From Edaphochlamys debaryana (lineage: Eukaryota > Chlorophyta > Chlorophyceae > Chlamydomonadales): 64,000 nucleotides of DNA. The notes beneath the pieces are model-generated. The model searched no databases, had not been told where the DNA came from, and saw only the letters and a list, made by a program, of their open reading frames with translations. This document shows positions 45,093 to 57,639 of the stretch, piece after piece; position 1 is the first letter of the stretch, and every line of letters starts with the position of its first letter. Both the position numbers and the translations under genes were made by a program. The DNA lies in NCBI GenBank assembly GCA_016858145.1, contig JAEHOE010000064.1, forward strand, positions 558,001 to 622,000, in the 5' to 3' direction.

Positions 45093-47131
45093 CACCACAC
45101 GACACGCGGCTCTTGGGCCTGGGCCTGGGCCCGGGCGCCTCGCGGGAGGCCCACCCAGGCCCCGGCGGCCCGTCCACGGGGTTGGCGGATTTTGCAGTGG
45201 CCCTGCCGCGGAATCGTCTGGCGGCGCACGTGGCTGTGCTTCTGGCGGTTGCGGCGGGCTCGAGGACGGCGCCGCCACCCACGCCGTTGCTGCCGCCGAC
45301 AGCACTCTGGTGGCGACGAGTGCGAAGCTGATGTGTGCGGCTGCCTGGCGCTCAAGGGTGCCTGGCGAGGCAGCACGGCGGCGCACGCTGGCTGAGGCGG
45401 CGGTGTCTTGCTGGGGTGGTTCGGCGGCGGCGGCGGAGGCGGCGGGTGCAGTGGGGTCTATGCTCGCAGGGGCCGTGCAGTGCAGCCAGGGTGCAGTGGG
45501 GGTGGTGGAGGCCGAGGCAGCGGAGCACTTCCGTTCGCCCGTGCCGCTGGCTGGGGGGCAGCCCTATTGGCTGTCGCCGTCAACGCCGCACGTGCCCCAG
45601 GCGCCGTCCACCTTGTCGAGGGTCATTGCCCTTTGAACGGGTGTTCTCGGTCAACATGACTCAATGGTGCCCGGTATCATGACATCGCGTTGCGGTGCCC
45701 GCGGAGGGCGCATCATGGGTCCGGCGGCTTGGTGGCACCGTCGGGCCGGGTGTCGAGTGGCATTGAGGGGCAGTGCCCTTGAGGGATGTTGTGGGACGTA
45801 CACAGCTGTTGCGGGGCGGCAACATCTATTGTTGAATGGCCAGGTATGCCTGGATTTGAGCCGTACGGTGTGGGGCTGCCTGGTGGTGTGGGCGGGGAGG
45901 TGGAGGCTGTCGGGCTGCTGGCCTGCTTGTAGACGCAATCTGCAACTTCTGCCTTGCATCCAGGACACCTTCTTCGCTTGATACTGTTAGGCATTGACTG
46001 TAGCTGAGCTCGTTGCGGCTCGAGAGGGCTCGAGGGAAATTGCGAGGGATGACCCCGGGGGAAGCCACAGCTAGCGCTTCTGTGCCTTAACGGCCCTGTA
46101 GTTATTGTTAGTGTAACGGACCGGCATCAGCCGTGGACTCCCGTACGGGCCGCGTGCCAGAGGTCGAGAGGTGTGTGTTTCCAGGGGGCTGCCTAGGAGC
46201 TGCCTGGGAGGCGGGAGCCAGATGTTACCCGCATGGTAAGGACGGAGGGTGACAAGTGTTGACCCTAGCCCATAACGGCAGTGCGTGCACGGGCACCCAA
46301 CATGACGGGTCCGACGGGTCCGGCCTCCAGCGTCACGGCGCACACCGGCGGACGCGAGCGGCCGCCCCAGCCGCGGTCATCGTCGAGTGACCTGCGGGCT
46401 GTGCGTGCCGCTGCGTGCTGGCAGCGCATGAACGGTACAAGTGCGTGGCACTCGAGTGCAAGTGCACTCGACGCGCTGTGGCACTCGGGCTTCGAGCCGT
46501 TCGTTCCCGGCGCAGCGAGTGACTTCTTGTGCTGCTGCTTATGGCAAACGGCCTTGCGGGGGCCCAGGCTGAAAGGTCGTCCACGTGCCTTGTTTCGCAG
46601 GGCAGACGTATGGCGGGGATCTCTTGCCCTCTGCGCCTTCACTTCTCCGCCCCTTTCCGGCACTGATAGTCAATAGGTGATAGCTCACGCGTTCCTTATT
46701 CCGGTTCTAGGCGTGCAGGCGACAGCCTGGCTGCGCAACGAACTCGCGCAAACGCACCGTTGTGGCCCTAACGACGCAGCAAGCAGTAGCCTATTGTGAA
46801 ACTGCCTCTGCTGGAGTGCCTGCTGGAGGCACCGCGCCTCCTGCCCACAATTGCGCATGACAGTGAGCTGCCCCCGGGTGGGCCTCAGCAGAGGCGAAAC
46901 GCCTCTAGCCGCTACCTGGGGCGCATAACTCAAGAGTGTGTCTGCCCAGTCTGCGTCGGGCTGACGCCACACGGAAAGCGCATTGCGGGGCTCTTCTTAT
47001 CCTTTGCCCGCCCTGTGCCCACATCGATGTACAGGGACGTGTCTGAGGCGGAACGCGGAAGGCGCGACTTGGGTCTCGCCTCTGCAGTTCGCGCCGACTA
47101 AAACACAACCGTGCCGTCCGACTCGAGCGCT
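45093..47131. other. Unassigned region upstream of the SBP-box gene
   Basis: Short open frames only, none with recognisable content. The 3' remains of the Ser/Ala/Pro pseudogene may extend to about 45640. The promoter and 5' UTR of the SBP-box gene should lie in the last few hundred bases; no TATA box stands out. Confidence 0.4.
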
Positions 47132-50100
47132 ATGCGGCGGGGTCGGAACCCCACGGGCGCCCGCAACGCAGCAGCTGGCGAGGCGCGACTACGGGAGGGA
47201 AGCCACACCTCAGGGGGGTCCGGCAGCAACTATGGGGAGCCGCGCTGCAAGGTGAGCAGCCTACGGTAGTAAGAGCGGCGCAGCATCTGGTGCTGCGTGT
47301 CCAGCGGCCATTCCCCCGTGTTGACCCCAAGTACTTGCGCCCTGTGCTATTAAGAACATCTCAACCACTGGTTGGAAGCATGTGCAGCATATCTTGTTCC
47401 AGGGCTGCCATGTACGGCCCATGCCTTACCTCCAGGCCGCAAGTGTGGACCTTGTGCTACCGCTCTCCCCCCCTGTGTGTCCTGCGCTCATTTACCCCGG
47501 CCCCCAGGTGTACGCCTGCACGCTACCCCTCGAGACGCCGTACCACCAAAAGGCTAGCATCTGTGAGACGCACCTGAAGGCTTACGAGGTGGGTCCCGGA
47601 GGCGGGGCCAGGGGCCACCTGCCCGCTGGAGTTCTGCGTAACGCTTGGGGTAGGGCAGGTTTAGGGCTTCCAGCGGAGCGAGTTCAGACTGCAGGCCAAA
47701 CCGGGAAGCCCAGTTTGTATGGGGAATTGGGGGGCGAGCATACAATGCAGGCAAAGTATATGGGTGAAATCACGGGGGGTGGGGGCGGTCGGTGGGGGCC
47801 AAGGAGGGGCATGGGCGCGTTGACAGCACCTGTAGCGACTGCTGTGAGCACAGCTGAGCACGGAGCAGGAATGACGCGTTGGGAGTGGGACCACGCCGTA
47901 ACACTCACCCGCACGAGCTGCAGCTTTCAGCGTCGCTCTGTCTGTGACGCGTCTGGTGAAGGCACCACACGTCGGGCCGTGACCGTGCTTGTCACCATCC
48001 CCACTCTACAAGCAGGTGGTCCTCGAGGAGGGCGGCGCGCCGCACCGCTTTTGCCAGCAGGTGAGCCACGGAGCGGCCGCTGTGCGGGCCTGCGTGTTCG
48101 GGCTGCGGGCTGGCAATTGCTCGCATGCGCTGAGTGCGGGGCTTTAGTAGCATGTGCTGCCGACAAGCTTGGGCGGCATTGCACTTCGCGGACGAGTGTG
48201 TCGAAGAAGCCCTGACGGCACTTGGCAAACCTTGTCCCGCGCCTGCCTTTGTCCCTGTGCTGTCGTAGTGTGGGATCTTCCAGAGCATCACTGAGTTCGA
48301 TGGAACCAAGCGGTGCGTGATTGGTCCGCTCCTGCCATCTTTTGGCATAAAGTTTGACTAGCTGTGTGGAGGTTCTGGACACGTGACGGACCGTGACGGC
48401 TTCAACTCTACACCGGTTTTCACGAACCCTTCTAAACTCCTCCTTTCCTGCTTCCTCCGCCCCCCCGCAGCTCCTGCCGCACCAAGCTGGCCATCCACGC
48501 CGCCCGCCGCCGCGCCTTCCTCGCGCAACAGCGCCTTCTGCGGGAGCAACAGGTGGGTTGCTAGTTGAGGACCGGACTCAAGATCACGACCCGAATTGGG
48601 ATTACGGCCCCGACTGGGACCGGGCACGAGACCCCGTGACGGCCTGTGCGACCCTCTGTCATTCTGTCGCCTGCCGGTACACCGGCCAGAGGCGAGTAAG
48701 CTGACCTGCCGGCCATGCTATGTACTGATCAAGGAATCCCCCTGCCCCCGCTTCCCCTTCGCAGGAAGCCCTGGAGGAGGAGGCCGATCGCCCCGGCCTG
48801 CCCGCTCCTCAGGACGGCGACGAGGAGCCCCCGGCGGCGGCGGTTGCCCCTCGTGTGGCTCCCGCCGCCGCCGCCGCAGCAGCAGCAGCCGCCGCAGCCG
48901 CCGCCAGGCCGCCGCAGCCCTCAACGCAGCCGTGGCAGGTGGCAGCGCCGGGAGGCCTCCGCCCGCAGCTCCTCCCAATGACTCTACCCGGAGCGATGCC
49001 GGCTCTCGGCCCGAGCCAAGCCAACGTGCCGTTGGAGGGTCCGCGCTTCCTCTTGGGCACCTCCTCAGGAGTCTCTTCGGCGGGCTCTGGCGCAATGGGC
49101 CAGGCCAGCCTCCCGCCAACCCACATGCAACAGCCGGGTGTGCAGGTGTACTGGCAGCTGCCCTGGGCCCCCAGCTCATTCACGCAGGCGTCTGCCGGCC
49201 CCGCCCTGATCTTTGGCTCCGCGCCCCAGAGGGCGCCTGCCCTCCCCAACGCTTGGCTGCAGGCTGCGCTGCAGGGGCCGGCACCCACACACCAGAACCC
49301 GTTGGAGGCCTGCCCCAGCCCCCAGCCGCAGGCCAGCGCCAACTCCGGCGCGCGAGCGCCCACGCTTCTGAGCGGCAGCGGCGGCATCGCGACCGCCTCC
49401 GAGGCCTCCGCGCCGTTGCTCCGTGTCGCCTCCAGCACGGCTGCGGGCGCCCAGGCCTGCAGCTCCTGGGCTGCGCACAGCGGCCCTTTCCACGCGGCCT
49501 CGATGCAGCCAGGGAACAGCGAGGGGTTCATGTCCGGCAACATGGCAGGCACCCCCGCCACGGACTGCTCCCAGGCGGCGCCCACGCCCATCTCCGGGGA
49601 AGCGATGTGTGACGCGGCATCGCTGCTGCATGCCGCCTCGGCGCCGGCCGCACTTCGCCCCACCTCGAGCTCCCTGCTCGCGGGGCCTGCGGGGCCCGGG
49701 CCTTGGCCTGGGGGGCCCGTGCCGGGCCCGGGAGCAGGGCTCGGGCTCAGCCGGCTGTTGCGGCCCCCGCCAGCGGCGGCGCAGCCTCGCCGCCCGCCTC
49801 GCTCTCGGCCGGACTGGGGCTCAGGCGAGATCGAGGCCCTACTTGAGGACGAGCTTGCTGATCTGGTTGGCGGCCTGGAGTTTGACCCGGGGTTTTCGCA
49901 CTTCTCCGGTCCCCAGCCGCCGGAGCCGGCCGCGGGCCGCAGCGAGGCAAGCGTGGACGTGTCCCGACCCTGCAGCTCGATGCTCGGCGGCGGGGGCGGC
50001 GGGGCCGCCGAGGCGGACTCCCTGCATCGCTCGCAGCCGCAGCCGCAGCCGCCGATGGACCAGTACACACCGCCCCTGTCCTCCGCCCCCACGTCCCCGT

Positions 50101-51614
50101 CCCCGCCGGGCGCCGAAGCCGCGGGCGGCTTCGAGCCCCCGAGCGACGCCGGCCTGCCCTGTGACTACATCCCCCTACTGCCCGGCCAAGCGCCCACGCC
50201 CGCTACAGCCTCGTCCTGGACACCGCCGGCTGTAGCAGGCGCGATGTGCGCAACGCCCGAGGCCCAGCCGCTGCAGGCCGCCACGCCCCAGTCTGGCCCC
50301 GCCTCGATCGCAAGCGGCGGCCCGGCCTGCTCCCCCGCCCAGGCGTCCGCCTGGGCCTCGGTCTCGGACTCCTTTGCCCTGCCGCCGCCGGCAGCCTTGC
50401 GCGCGCGGCCGGCCCCGGTCGTCAGCGGCAAGCAGGTGCGCCCTCGGTCCGGCGCACTGTCGTGCATGTTGGTGGAGGCGGAAGAGCGTCGGCCCGGGCC
50501 CCGGCCCAAGGCCGTGGGGCCCTCGCCGTTCGCGGCTCGCATGGCCGCCCTCGAGCTGGCCCGGCACACCGCCCCAGCCGGCGACGTCGCGGATCCCGCC
50601 GCCGCCTCGCCTGCGGCTCACCCTGTCAGTGGGCCGCACCTGACGGCGGCAGCAGCCGGCTCGTTGGGGGTGAGCGGCCAGCACGCTGCCGCCGCCTCGG
50701 TGTTCTCGACCCGCACGTTTGCAGCCGGCGGCGGGGACGCCTGCTGCCCCGCCGCCTCCCACAGCTACACCGGCCCGCCCGCGCTCGCCCTAACGCAGCC
50801 AGCGACGCCAGCCTCTGCGGCGGCGCCAGCGTCAGCGGCAACGACCTCCCAAGCCCGGCCCACCACGAGGATGGCGCCCCAACACTTCCCACCCGGCTGG
50901 GCCTCCGCCCCGTGCGCCGTCTTCCCGAGCGCCCCGCGCGTGCCCACGACCCATATGGCCCCAGGCCACGGCGCCCACGCCCAGGCCGGGGCGGGGGCCG
51001 CCCAGGGGTCAGGCGCAGCGCACGCGGCGGCGACGCAGATGGAGTGGACGGCCTACAGCAAGCCCCAAGCGCCCGTGCTGCCCGCTTCAAGCGCCGCTTT
51101 GATGGCGAGCGCGCCTTCGCTGCTGTGGCCGCCGGCGCTCGCACCCCCCGCGTCGACGTCTTCGAGCGATGCGCTGTGGTGGAGCGACGCCAACGGAATG
51201 GCGGCGGCCGCGGCGGCGGCGGGACTGCCCACGCTGCACCAGGCCTGGGTAGCCGGCTTCAGCAGCGTCGGCGGGGCGCCGCAGGACGAGCAGGCGGCAG
51301 CAGGCGGCGGCGGCGCTGGCGGCGCAGGGATGGTGGGGGCGGGGGCAATGCCTTCCCTTCACCAGGCGCTCCTAGCGGGGTTCAGCAACGCCGGCGGGCC
51401 CTTGCACGAGCAGCCAGCGGCGGCAGGCGGCGGCGGCGATGGCGGCGCTCACGGCGGATCAATGGCCGTGCGGCCGTTGGGGCCGAGCGCTGACGTGTCG
51501 CAGGGGCCTGCGAGCGGCCGTTGGGAGTTGCTGGATCTGGCCGCTGGGAGCGGGATGGAGCTATGCGGCGGCGGAGGCTACAACGCCTTCATACGGATGA
51601 GCATCGACGAATAA
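47132..51614 (+). CDS. SBP-box (SQUAMOSA promoter-binding-like) transcription factor, about 1073 aa
   Basis: Exons 47132-47251, 47508-47588, 48016-48060, 48269-48312, 48471-48552, 48765-51614. The start is the first ATG in the frame after a stop at 47099. The SBP domain (residues 39-111) is spread over five exons. Zinc site 1 is C39, C44, C59, H62 (CKVYAC, then CETH). Zinc site 2 is C80, C83, residue 87 and C99 (FCQQCGIFQ, then KRSC), where residue 87 is Gln instead of the usual His. The basic nuclear-localisation stretch is KRSCRTKLAIHAARRR. SBP proteins bind GTAC-core DNA. The huge last exon (949 codons) is Ala/Pro/Ser/Gly-rich, probably disordered, with a poly-Ala run (residues about 155-170) and two repeats near the end. 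It lacks the ankyrin repeats known from the copper regulator CRR1, so it is a different family member. Confidence 0.92.
51225..51440 (+). repeat. Two 41-residue repeats near the C-terminus of the SBP protein
   Basis: LPTLHQAWVAGFSSVGG (from 51225) and MPSLHQALLAGFSNAGG (from 51348) are each followed by an E-Q-(P/A)-A-A and Gly-rich stretch, 123 bases apart. The hydrophobic LHQA..AGFS core in a disordered tail could be a paired interaction motif. Confidence 0.8.
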
Positions 51615-54189
51615 TGAATAATATTCGTGGGTATTGGAACTGTCAGGAGTAGAGTGCAGTGCGCAGCTGGGGGCAGCGAGGTCGCAGAGACGGGCAGGCG
51701 CGCTCCCGAGTGGGAGGGTGTAGGACTGAAGCGACGAGAGCTACAATAAATTCATAAAAGTTCATCATGTGAAGTCCAATCAAAGCGACCGGGTTTCTTT
51801 TTGCGGCGGGGTGCGACGCGTGTGGGGTTGTCAAGGCCGATAGGACGGCCATGACTAACGCTAGGGTATGACCCCCAGCCTGAACGTGTCTTTTGTGAGC
51901 CCCCTCGCGTCCCGCTTTCGGGAAGCCACCTTTGTCCATGATCCCCAGTAGAAGTCCAACCGTCATGCTTGGATCTGAGCGACTGAAGTCCAGCGCGTCT
52001 CATTTTGATTGCCTGGGGCGTGCGTGAGTCTGTATGAGGGGAGGGTGCTAAGCCCTTGTCCTCTGCCTATGGGCAGCCACCTCTGCCAGAAATGCATTGC
52101 TTACGCAAAGCTCGCTCAGCCGGATGGGCTGAGAGCTTGCTTGGCGTCAGGGTCAGGTCAGGCCCTCGCCCACGTCGTGTATAACACATGGTACACTTTT
52201 ACTAGCGTGGCTGAAACACCTTTGTGTGAGCGTAGATGCATTCACATTTGGTTGCCCAGGCCGTCAGCTCCCGTGGCGGGTCAGGGGTTTTGCCTTATAG
52301 TGCAGGGGGCCTAAATTGTGTGCATTCTTACTGGATCGGTGCACAGACGGTTCATACAATCAGCGGTCAAACCGCAGGGGAACATGGGGCAAGGGGAACA
52401 TGGGGCGCCAAAGGCTGAGTGGGTCGCGTGACTCGCGTCCTTTACTACCCGCCGAAGCCTCGAGGGGCTCGGGTACGCATGCTTGGGCAGCCAAGAGGTT
52501 GAGAGATGCCGCCGACAGTTATTGGGGCACAACCGGCTGCCGAGTTGGTCAGGGGCGACAGCTTATGGTTGCCGATGCCGGTGGGCAGTCGGGTGACAGG
52601 CAGCTTGGAGTGCTTATGGCGGTTGGCCGCCGTTTTGTCCCAATAACCAGTTGGGCAGATGTAGTTGCGGTAGCCTTTCCGTGGGCCGCAAAGTTGTACG
52701 GAGCTCGCACGCCTGGGTAGAGAGCGGATTGGCGTTGATTGATTGGCGTGGGGGCAGTGGGGGGGGCCAAGTTGCCGCGTTAAACAACAGCAGGATTGCT
52801 GCGCCGGACTGGGCTCGTTGGTTGCAGACTCGTGGGACGGTGTGGACGTCGCAACGAGGTGCAGAGCGCTAGCACGTGTCGATGTAGGGCTGGGCGGCTC
52901 GCACGTGAGCCCCTCCCGAGCCGGGCTTGTGGCCGGTAAGGCTTTTGCTCTGTGGAGTACAGAGGTTCGTTGCTTGTGCACAGGTGCGTGACACGCTTGG
53001 CCCTGGGAGGGGAGTATAAACATTACTTTCCTACACCACCACAATTTCCGGACCCCCCGATCCCCCTACCCACCCTTGCCGTACACTGCACACAGTGCCG
53101 TACACGGTCACTGTCACCGTCAATCGCCAGGAGGAACGACTGACCCCAGGTCGTTGCTTGCTTCCTGATGCATCACTGCATCCACGTCGCTGCGGACAAA
53201 CTCCATTGTACCGCACAAGCGTAGCCTTAGCCTTGCATTTCCTGTCACCTCATCAAGCCGTGCGTCGTCCGCGCAGCGGCGTCAGGCCTCGGCCCCTCAT
53301 GTGTAAACTCCGTCTATTCCAGGGACCCCCCCAAAGAAGGGCAACGCAGAGAACGATGGCAAGGTCTTGGGGACATTGTGAACGCAAGTACAAAAGAGAT
53401 GAGTCATGTATGGCAAACCAACATACCGGTGCCAACTCCCAAACTTCCCTGCAGAGTCCGTCGTTAAAGCGCAGTGCGGATGATGGCTTCCGGTCCGGGA
53501 CCCACACCACACCAAAACAGCGCATGACGCTGGGTTAGGCCTATCCGCATGCGAAATCTCATTCTCGTACGTACGGGCCCCCGCGCCGCCAGGTCACAAC
53601 CCTCTCCCCTGCTGTAAGCTCTCCCTCTCTTTCCTCACTGCCCGCTCGCTTCACTGCTACATCTCCTGCCATGGCTGCCAATCGCATGAATCTCAGCCTT
53701 TTGCATCCCGTTGCAGTTCCGGGGATCAAGTAATGCTTCGCACAGAGTACCAACCGTAGTGCCTCAGGGATGCTCCTCTCGGCTCACACGCTACCGTATC
53801 TATCCCTGCACTGCACTTTGCTTTCATCCCTGCATTCGCGCCCTCCATTCCCTTGCATCAGCCTTCCCCAGGCCAAGCCCTGACACATGCCACGTCTTTC
53901 CCGGCACGCAATGCCTTCAATCACTGCAACCTTATCACCGAGCTCCTCCGCCGTCAACCTTGAAAGCACAGGTAAGCCCAGGTAAGCTGGGATCGAGACG
54001 TTCCTTACGGACAAGGCTGCGGACGTTTCTCTGGGCTCTGCTCGCAAACGCCCTAACACGGGGACTTGCCGACCCCGGCGACTCGCCCTCGCTCCCTCCC
54101 TTTCCGTAACTCGTGTGCACCCGTGAGATCCCGTAGCTACGCCCGCAACAAGGCGCTTCGCGCTACGTTGATGTCTTCTAATAACCTTA
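51615..54189. other. Intergenic between the SBP-box gene and the glycosyltransferase pair
   Basis: No gene is supported. It should hold the 3' UTRs of both convergent neighbours. The only clear plus-strand TGTAA is at about 53302, very far from the SBP stop codon. Confidence 0.5.
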
Positions 54190-56281
54190 TCACCAGGGCA
54201 GCCCCTGACCCTTGAACCCGGGGCACAGCTCCCCAAACGTGTGGTTGTGTGTCTCTAACAACCCGTCGCCATGGAACGAGGCGCGGGTGACTTGCACCGG
54301 CGTGTCTGGGCTGACGTCGACTCGGTTGAACCAGCCCGTGCGCCGAGACTGCATGTACTGCGGGAGGGGAAGAGGAGGGGGTTTGGGTAGTTTGAAACAC
54401 CAAAGAAGCGCCTTGGTCTGAGGTAGGAAGGACACGGGATACCGGTAGGAACGTACAAGGACACGCGGGCTTTGGAGCACAGGAGGGTTACCTAGCTAGG
54501 TAGCGGGTGGCTGGCTCTATCTGTTGCTATGACAACGGCCGTTGATGGACAGGTAGGGCCATCGTCACCAAACTTCCCAGTTGCACGCACTCCCGGCGCC
54601 TCACCTCGCCTGCGCCAGTCCTGAAGCAGGTGCCCTTGGCCATCCCTGCACCGCGCATGAGCTGATGTGGGTCGGGCGTAGATTGCCGCATCGCCAACTG
54701 CCAAAGCATCTACCGGGGGTACGCACCATTGTAGTGGACCGTCAGGGGCGTGGTCCCACTCTTCGAGTTCCACCAGTAACCTGCAACGCACGCGGACCAA
54801 GAGGCAGGGGTGTTCAGTGTTGGACGGATGTAACGGGGCCCGGGCGGGCTCTGGATTTCCAGAGCGGGTAGGAAAGGGTAGGACGGAGTGGGGCAAGCAC
54901 TACGACGGACCCGCTTGGCTGGCGCTCACAACCCTACCTATCGCTCCACAAAGCAAGCTCAGCGCGCGCGCCGCGTCACGCACCGTCAATGCGTGGAATG
55001 AGGCCCTCACAATTCCTGTAACCGCTGAAGAAGACCTGGCCGTACATGTCCAGCATGCACTTGGCGCCCTCGTCCCCCGGGGTACGGCACACGTCAGACA
55101 CCAGTGCGACCTGAGCGGCTGCTTGGTCGTGCGGGGGGCAGTAGGTGGCGTTCTCCGGGGCGGGGCTGGCCCCCTCCGCTGGCTGTGGCTGTTCTGCGGC
55201 TGCTGCCTTTGGATGCAGCGTGCACCTCAGCAGGTCGTGAACCGCCTTCATGACAAGGGCCGCCCTGCCGGCGGTCCCCACCCAGCCGCCAACGTTCAAG
55301 AACGGGTACGGCACCTCCTTTGGCAGGCCAAGCCAGGCCTCAGGCACACCCGTCTCATTATGCCAGTAGCTAGGGTAGTACTGCTGGACCTCAGGAGGTA
55401 GCTGCAATGAGGGAAGGGGTTGCAGGGCAGCATCGGGTGCGTGCCGCTGGGTCTGTGCGAAAGCTGTGCGGACCAGACCACGTCAAGCCAGGGCCGGGAG
55501 GTGGCACGGCCGAGCGGCCCCTTCAGGTGAGAGCTGCTCACCTCACGGAAAGCGGGGAACATGTTGACCTCTCCGCTCCATACAAACTCAGTGCCGAAGT
55601 AGCTGAAGCGGGTTGCGAACTCGCGGGCCGTGGCCGCCCGAGACAGCACGTCATCGAACCCGTCAACTCCAACTACCAGGCGCGAGGGCTCCATCTGTGC
55701 CAGCCGCAGCCAGAACTCGCGGGATACGGACCTCAGGAGGCTCTCGCGGTTCTGTGCATGTGTGGTGGAGTTCCCGCTGCGATAGCAGGGAGTACGAGGG
55801 AAAGGGAGTGAGGAGGGGGAGCGGGGGCGGGGGCGGGAGGGTAGGGACGGAGGGTGGATTGCGGCCTTGCCTCCCTCGTGCCCAACCCCTGTGCTGCTCA
55901 CTCTTTCGGATGCCAGCCCACGATGTTCACCTGAGGAGTCCGGGGTCCGGGGAACTTGTCAGTCGAGCCCTAGCCTGGCGGAGGTGAGGGTAGGTGCTAA
56001 AACGGCAGCGGAACCTGCGGAACCCGCACCTCAAGCTTGTTGGCCAGGGCCGACTTTAGGAGCGTGCAGGCGCCGAGGCCCATCTCGCTCGCCATGAACA
56101 TCAAGGTAACATTGTGCTGCTGCTGCTGGGGCTCGGCGGCATCGTTCGGCTCATGCGACTGATAGAGCTGCCGACGACCCCGGAGAAGGTGCGCCGGCTC
56201 CATCGAGCAGCTGGTCACCGAGATTAGAAGAAGAAGGCCAGCGGCCCAGGCCCACGCGGTGCAAAACGTCATCGGCGGCAT
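54190..56281 (-). CDS. Secreted PLOD-type glycosyltransferase-like protein, copy 1 (398 aa)
   Basis: Exons (minus): 56030-56281, 55902-55930, 55542-55776, 54984-55401, 54727-54780, 54605-54645, 54190-54357; all phases fit. The start has a signal-peptide-like hydrophobic run (AWAWAAGLLLLISVTS). The core resembles the glycosyltransferase domain of procollagen lysyl hydroxylases (PLOD/LH3): NVTLMFMASEMG; LVVGVDGFDDVLS with a DxxD metal motif (D132, D135) like the animal DSYD; EFVWSGEVNMFP like VFSAEELIYP; YPFLNVGGWVG like LNSGGFIG; and TPLTVHYNG (326-330) like PIVVHGNG. The last exon has a conserved Cys/His-containing tail ending GQGLPW. Sequons NVT, NST, NET, NAT, NHT fit the secretory route. 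The protein is shorter than animal PLOD and lacks the dioxygenase part. Donor and acceptor sugars are unknown. Confidence 0.65.
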
Positions 56282-57639
56282 TTTTTCTTGACGCCCGACG
56301 CGACCTCAAGACAACGAGCGCCCGCTCCCTGACACCCAGCCCAATCAGGCTGGTGATGCTGGGTCGTATTAGGGCTCTCTACGTCCAGTCAGATCGGCGA
56401 GCAAAGCGCCAGAACCCTTGCCAGCGACGCCGTGCCCGCCCTCCGCCAGACTTGCTGTCTAGTGCACTGCTGCTTCGTGTTCTGCTCTACCTGCTACTAC
56501 TCTGTGCGTCAATGTTGCTAGGGCACCCTCTTCTGCAGCGCTCTTCTTGGGAAGTATTATTCCGCTTGCTTGGATGGCGTCGAACGGTGGTACCTAAGAT
56601 TAGCTGATTGCCCCTACGCCACAAAGGAACGGTATGCCTACGTAACTTGTAGCCCCAGTTTTGCGCCCGGCCGCTTCGAACGTACTGCACCACACGGCGT
56701 TGAGCCAGCTGCTGTTGGCCGCCGCAGTCTACGCGACATGCAAAACGAACGCCGATCAATCAATCTACAGCGGGCGTATCCGCTATTTCGTGCCTGGATG
56801 TCAGAGACTTTTTTGATGGCGCTCGGCTCGCCCAAGGGACCCGAGAGGGCCCCCCGGCCCACGCAAGCGCTGGACGCAGCCGAGAGATTGGCACTGTGAG
56901 AGGCGGAGGTCCAGAAGCGCAACCCGCACGGGGAGCAAGTGTGTAAACGGGTTGGAAGTATGGCTGGGTGTGGCGCGCCGCGTCTTTCCAAGGATTATCG
57001 CGCCCAGGAGGATCTCTGGAGACAAGCAGACCATAGTAGGAGAACCGGTACCCGAGCCCTTGAAAATGCTCACACATGTCACAGGCGTTTGGGGGTTGTT
57101 ACAGCACAAGCGGCGCATTGTTTCGGAGGACTGTGCTAGCGCTTTGGGTTGCGCCCGGTCTAGCGCCCTGACTGCTTTACGTGAACTTCGGCACAGCCAT
57201 CGCTCACGAGTAAGGCTGACTTCTTACCTTCCTCATCATACATCACTGGAAACGCAGCTCTCAGGAGCATCGCACACGTCCAAACACTGTGACTGGCCAA
57301 CTGTCGGGGCATTCGATCGACCGATCACTAGCACCGGCGCCCAGCCCTCGTACGCCCCGCCGGCCCCGTGGCCCCGTACGGACCCGCGGCCTTCCCCAGC
57401 CCGACGTCCGTTGCGCTGGTCATTCCCAACTCCTTCTCCACGGCTCTAGAGGAGCCCACGAGATCCTGGAGTTTCTGGCCGTGCTCCGCTTCCCTGCTGT
57501 CCCTCCGCTTCCTCCAAGTGCCTACAAGCAATCAAGTAGTTCTCCCCTGCTTCTTCAGAAGGGCGTTCGCGCATTGACCGCTGTGTGCCCTGCATTATTG
57601 CGCTTTGCTCAAGCCCTGCACTCACTACCTGAAGTCGTA
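56282..57639. other. Spacer between the two glycosyltransferase-like copies
   Basis: No gene is supported. It should contain the promoter of copy 1 and the 3' UTR of copy 2. The spacer itself does not look duplicated within the window. Confidence 0.5.

Noticed and set aside
48809..50092. 427-residue minus-strand open frame opposite the SBP-box last exon
   Set aside because: Low-complexity shadow of the Ala/Pro/Ser-rich coding frame.
54646..54661. Extra codons LMRGA from an upstream acceptor in glycosyltransferase exon 6
   Set aside because: The acceptor after GGTGCAG gives the correct phase and keeps the VHYNG motif; the upstream one shifts the frame.
55402..55541. Apparent 4-base frameshift between the two glycosyltransferase copies
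   Set aside because: The difference lies inside an intron (donor CGTGAG|GTGAGC, acceptor CATTGCAG) shared by both copies; the spliced frames agree.
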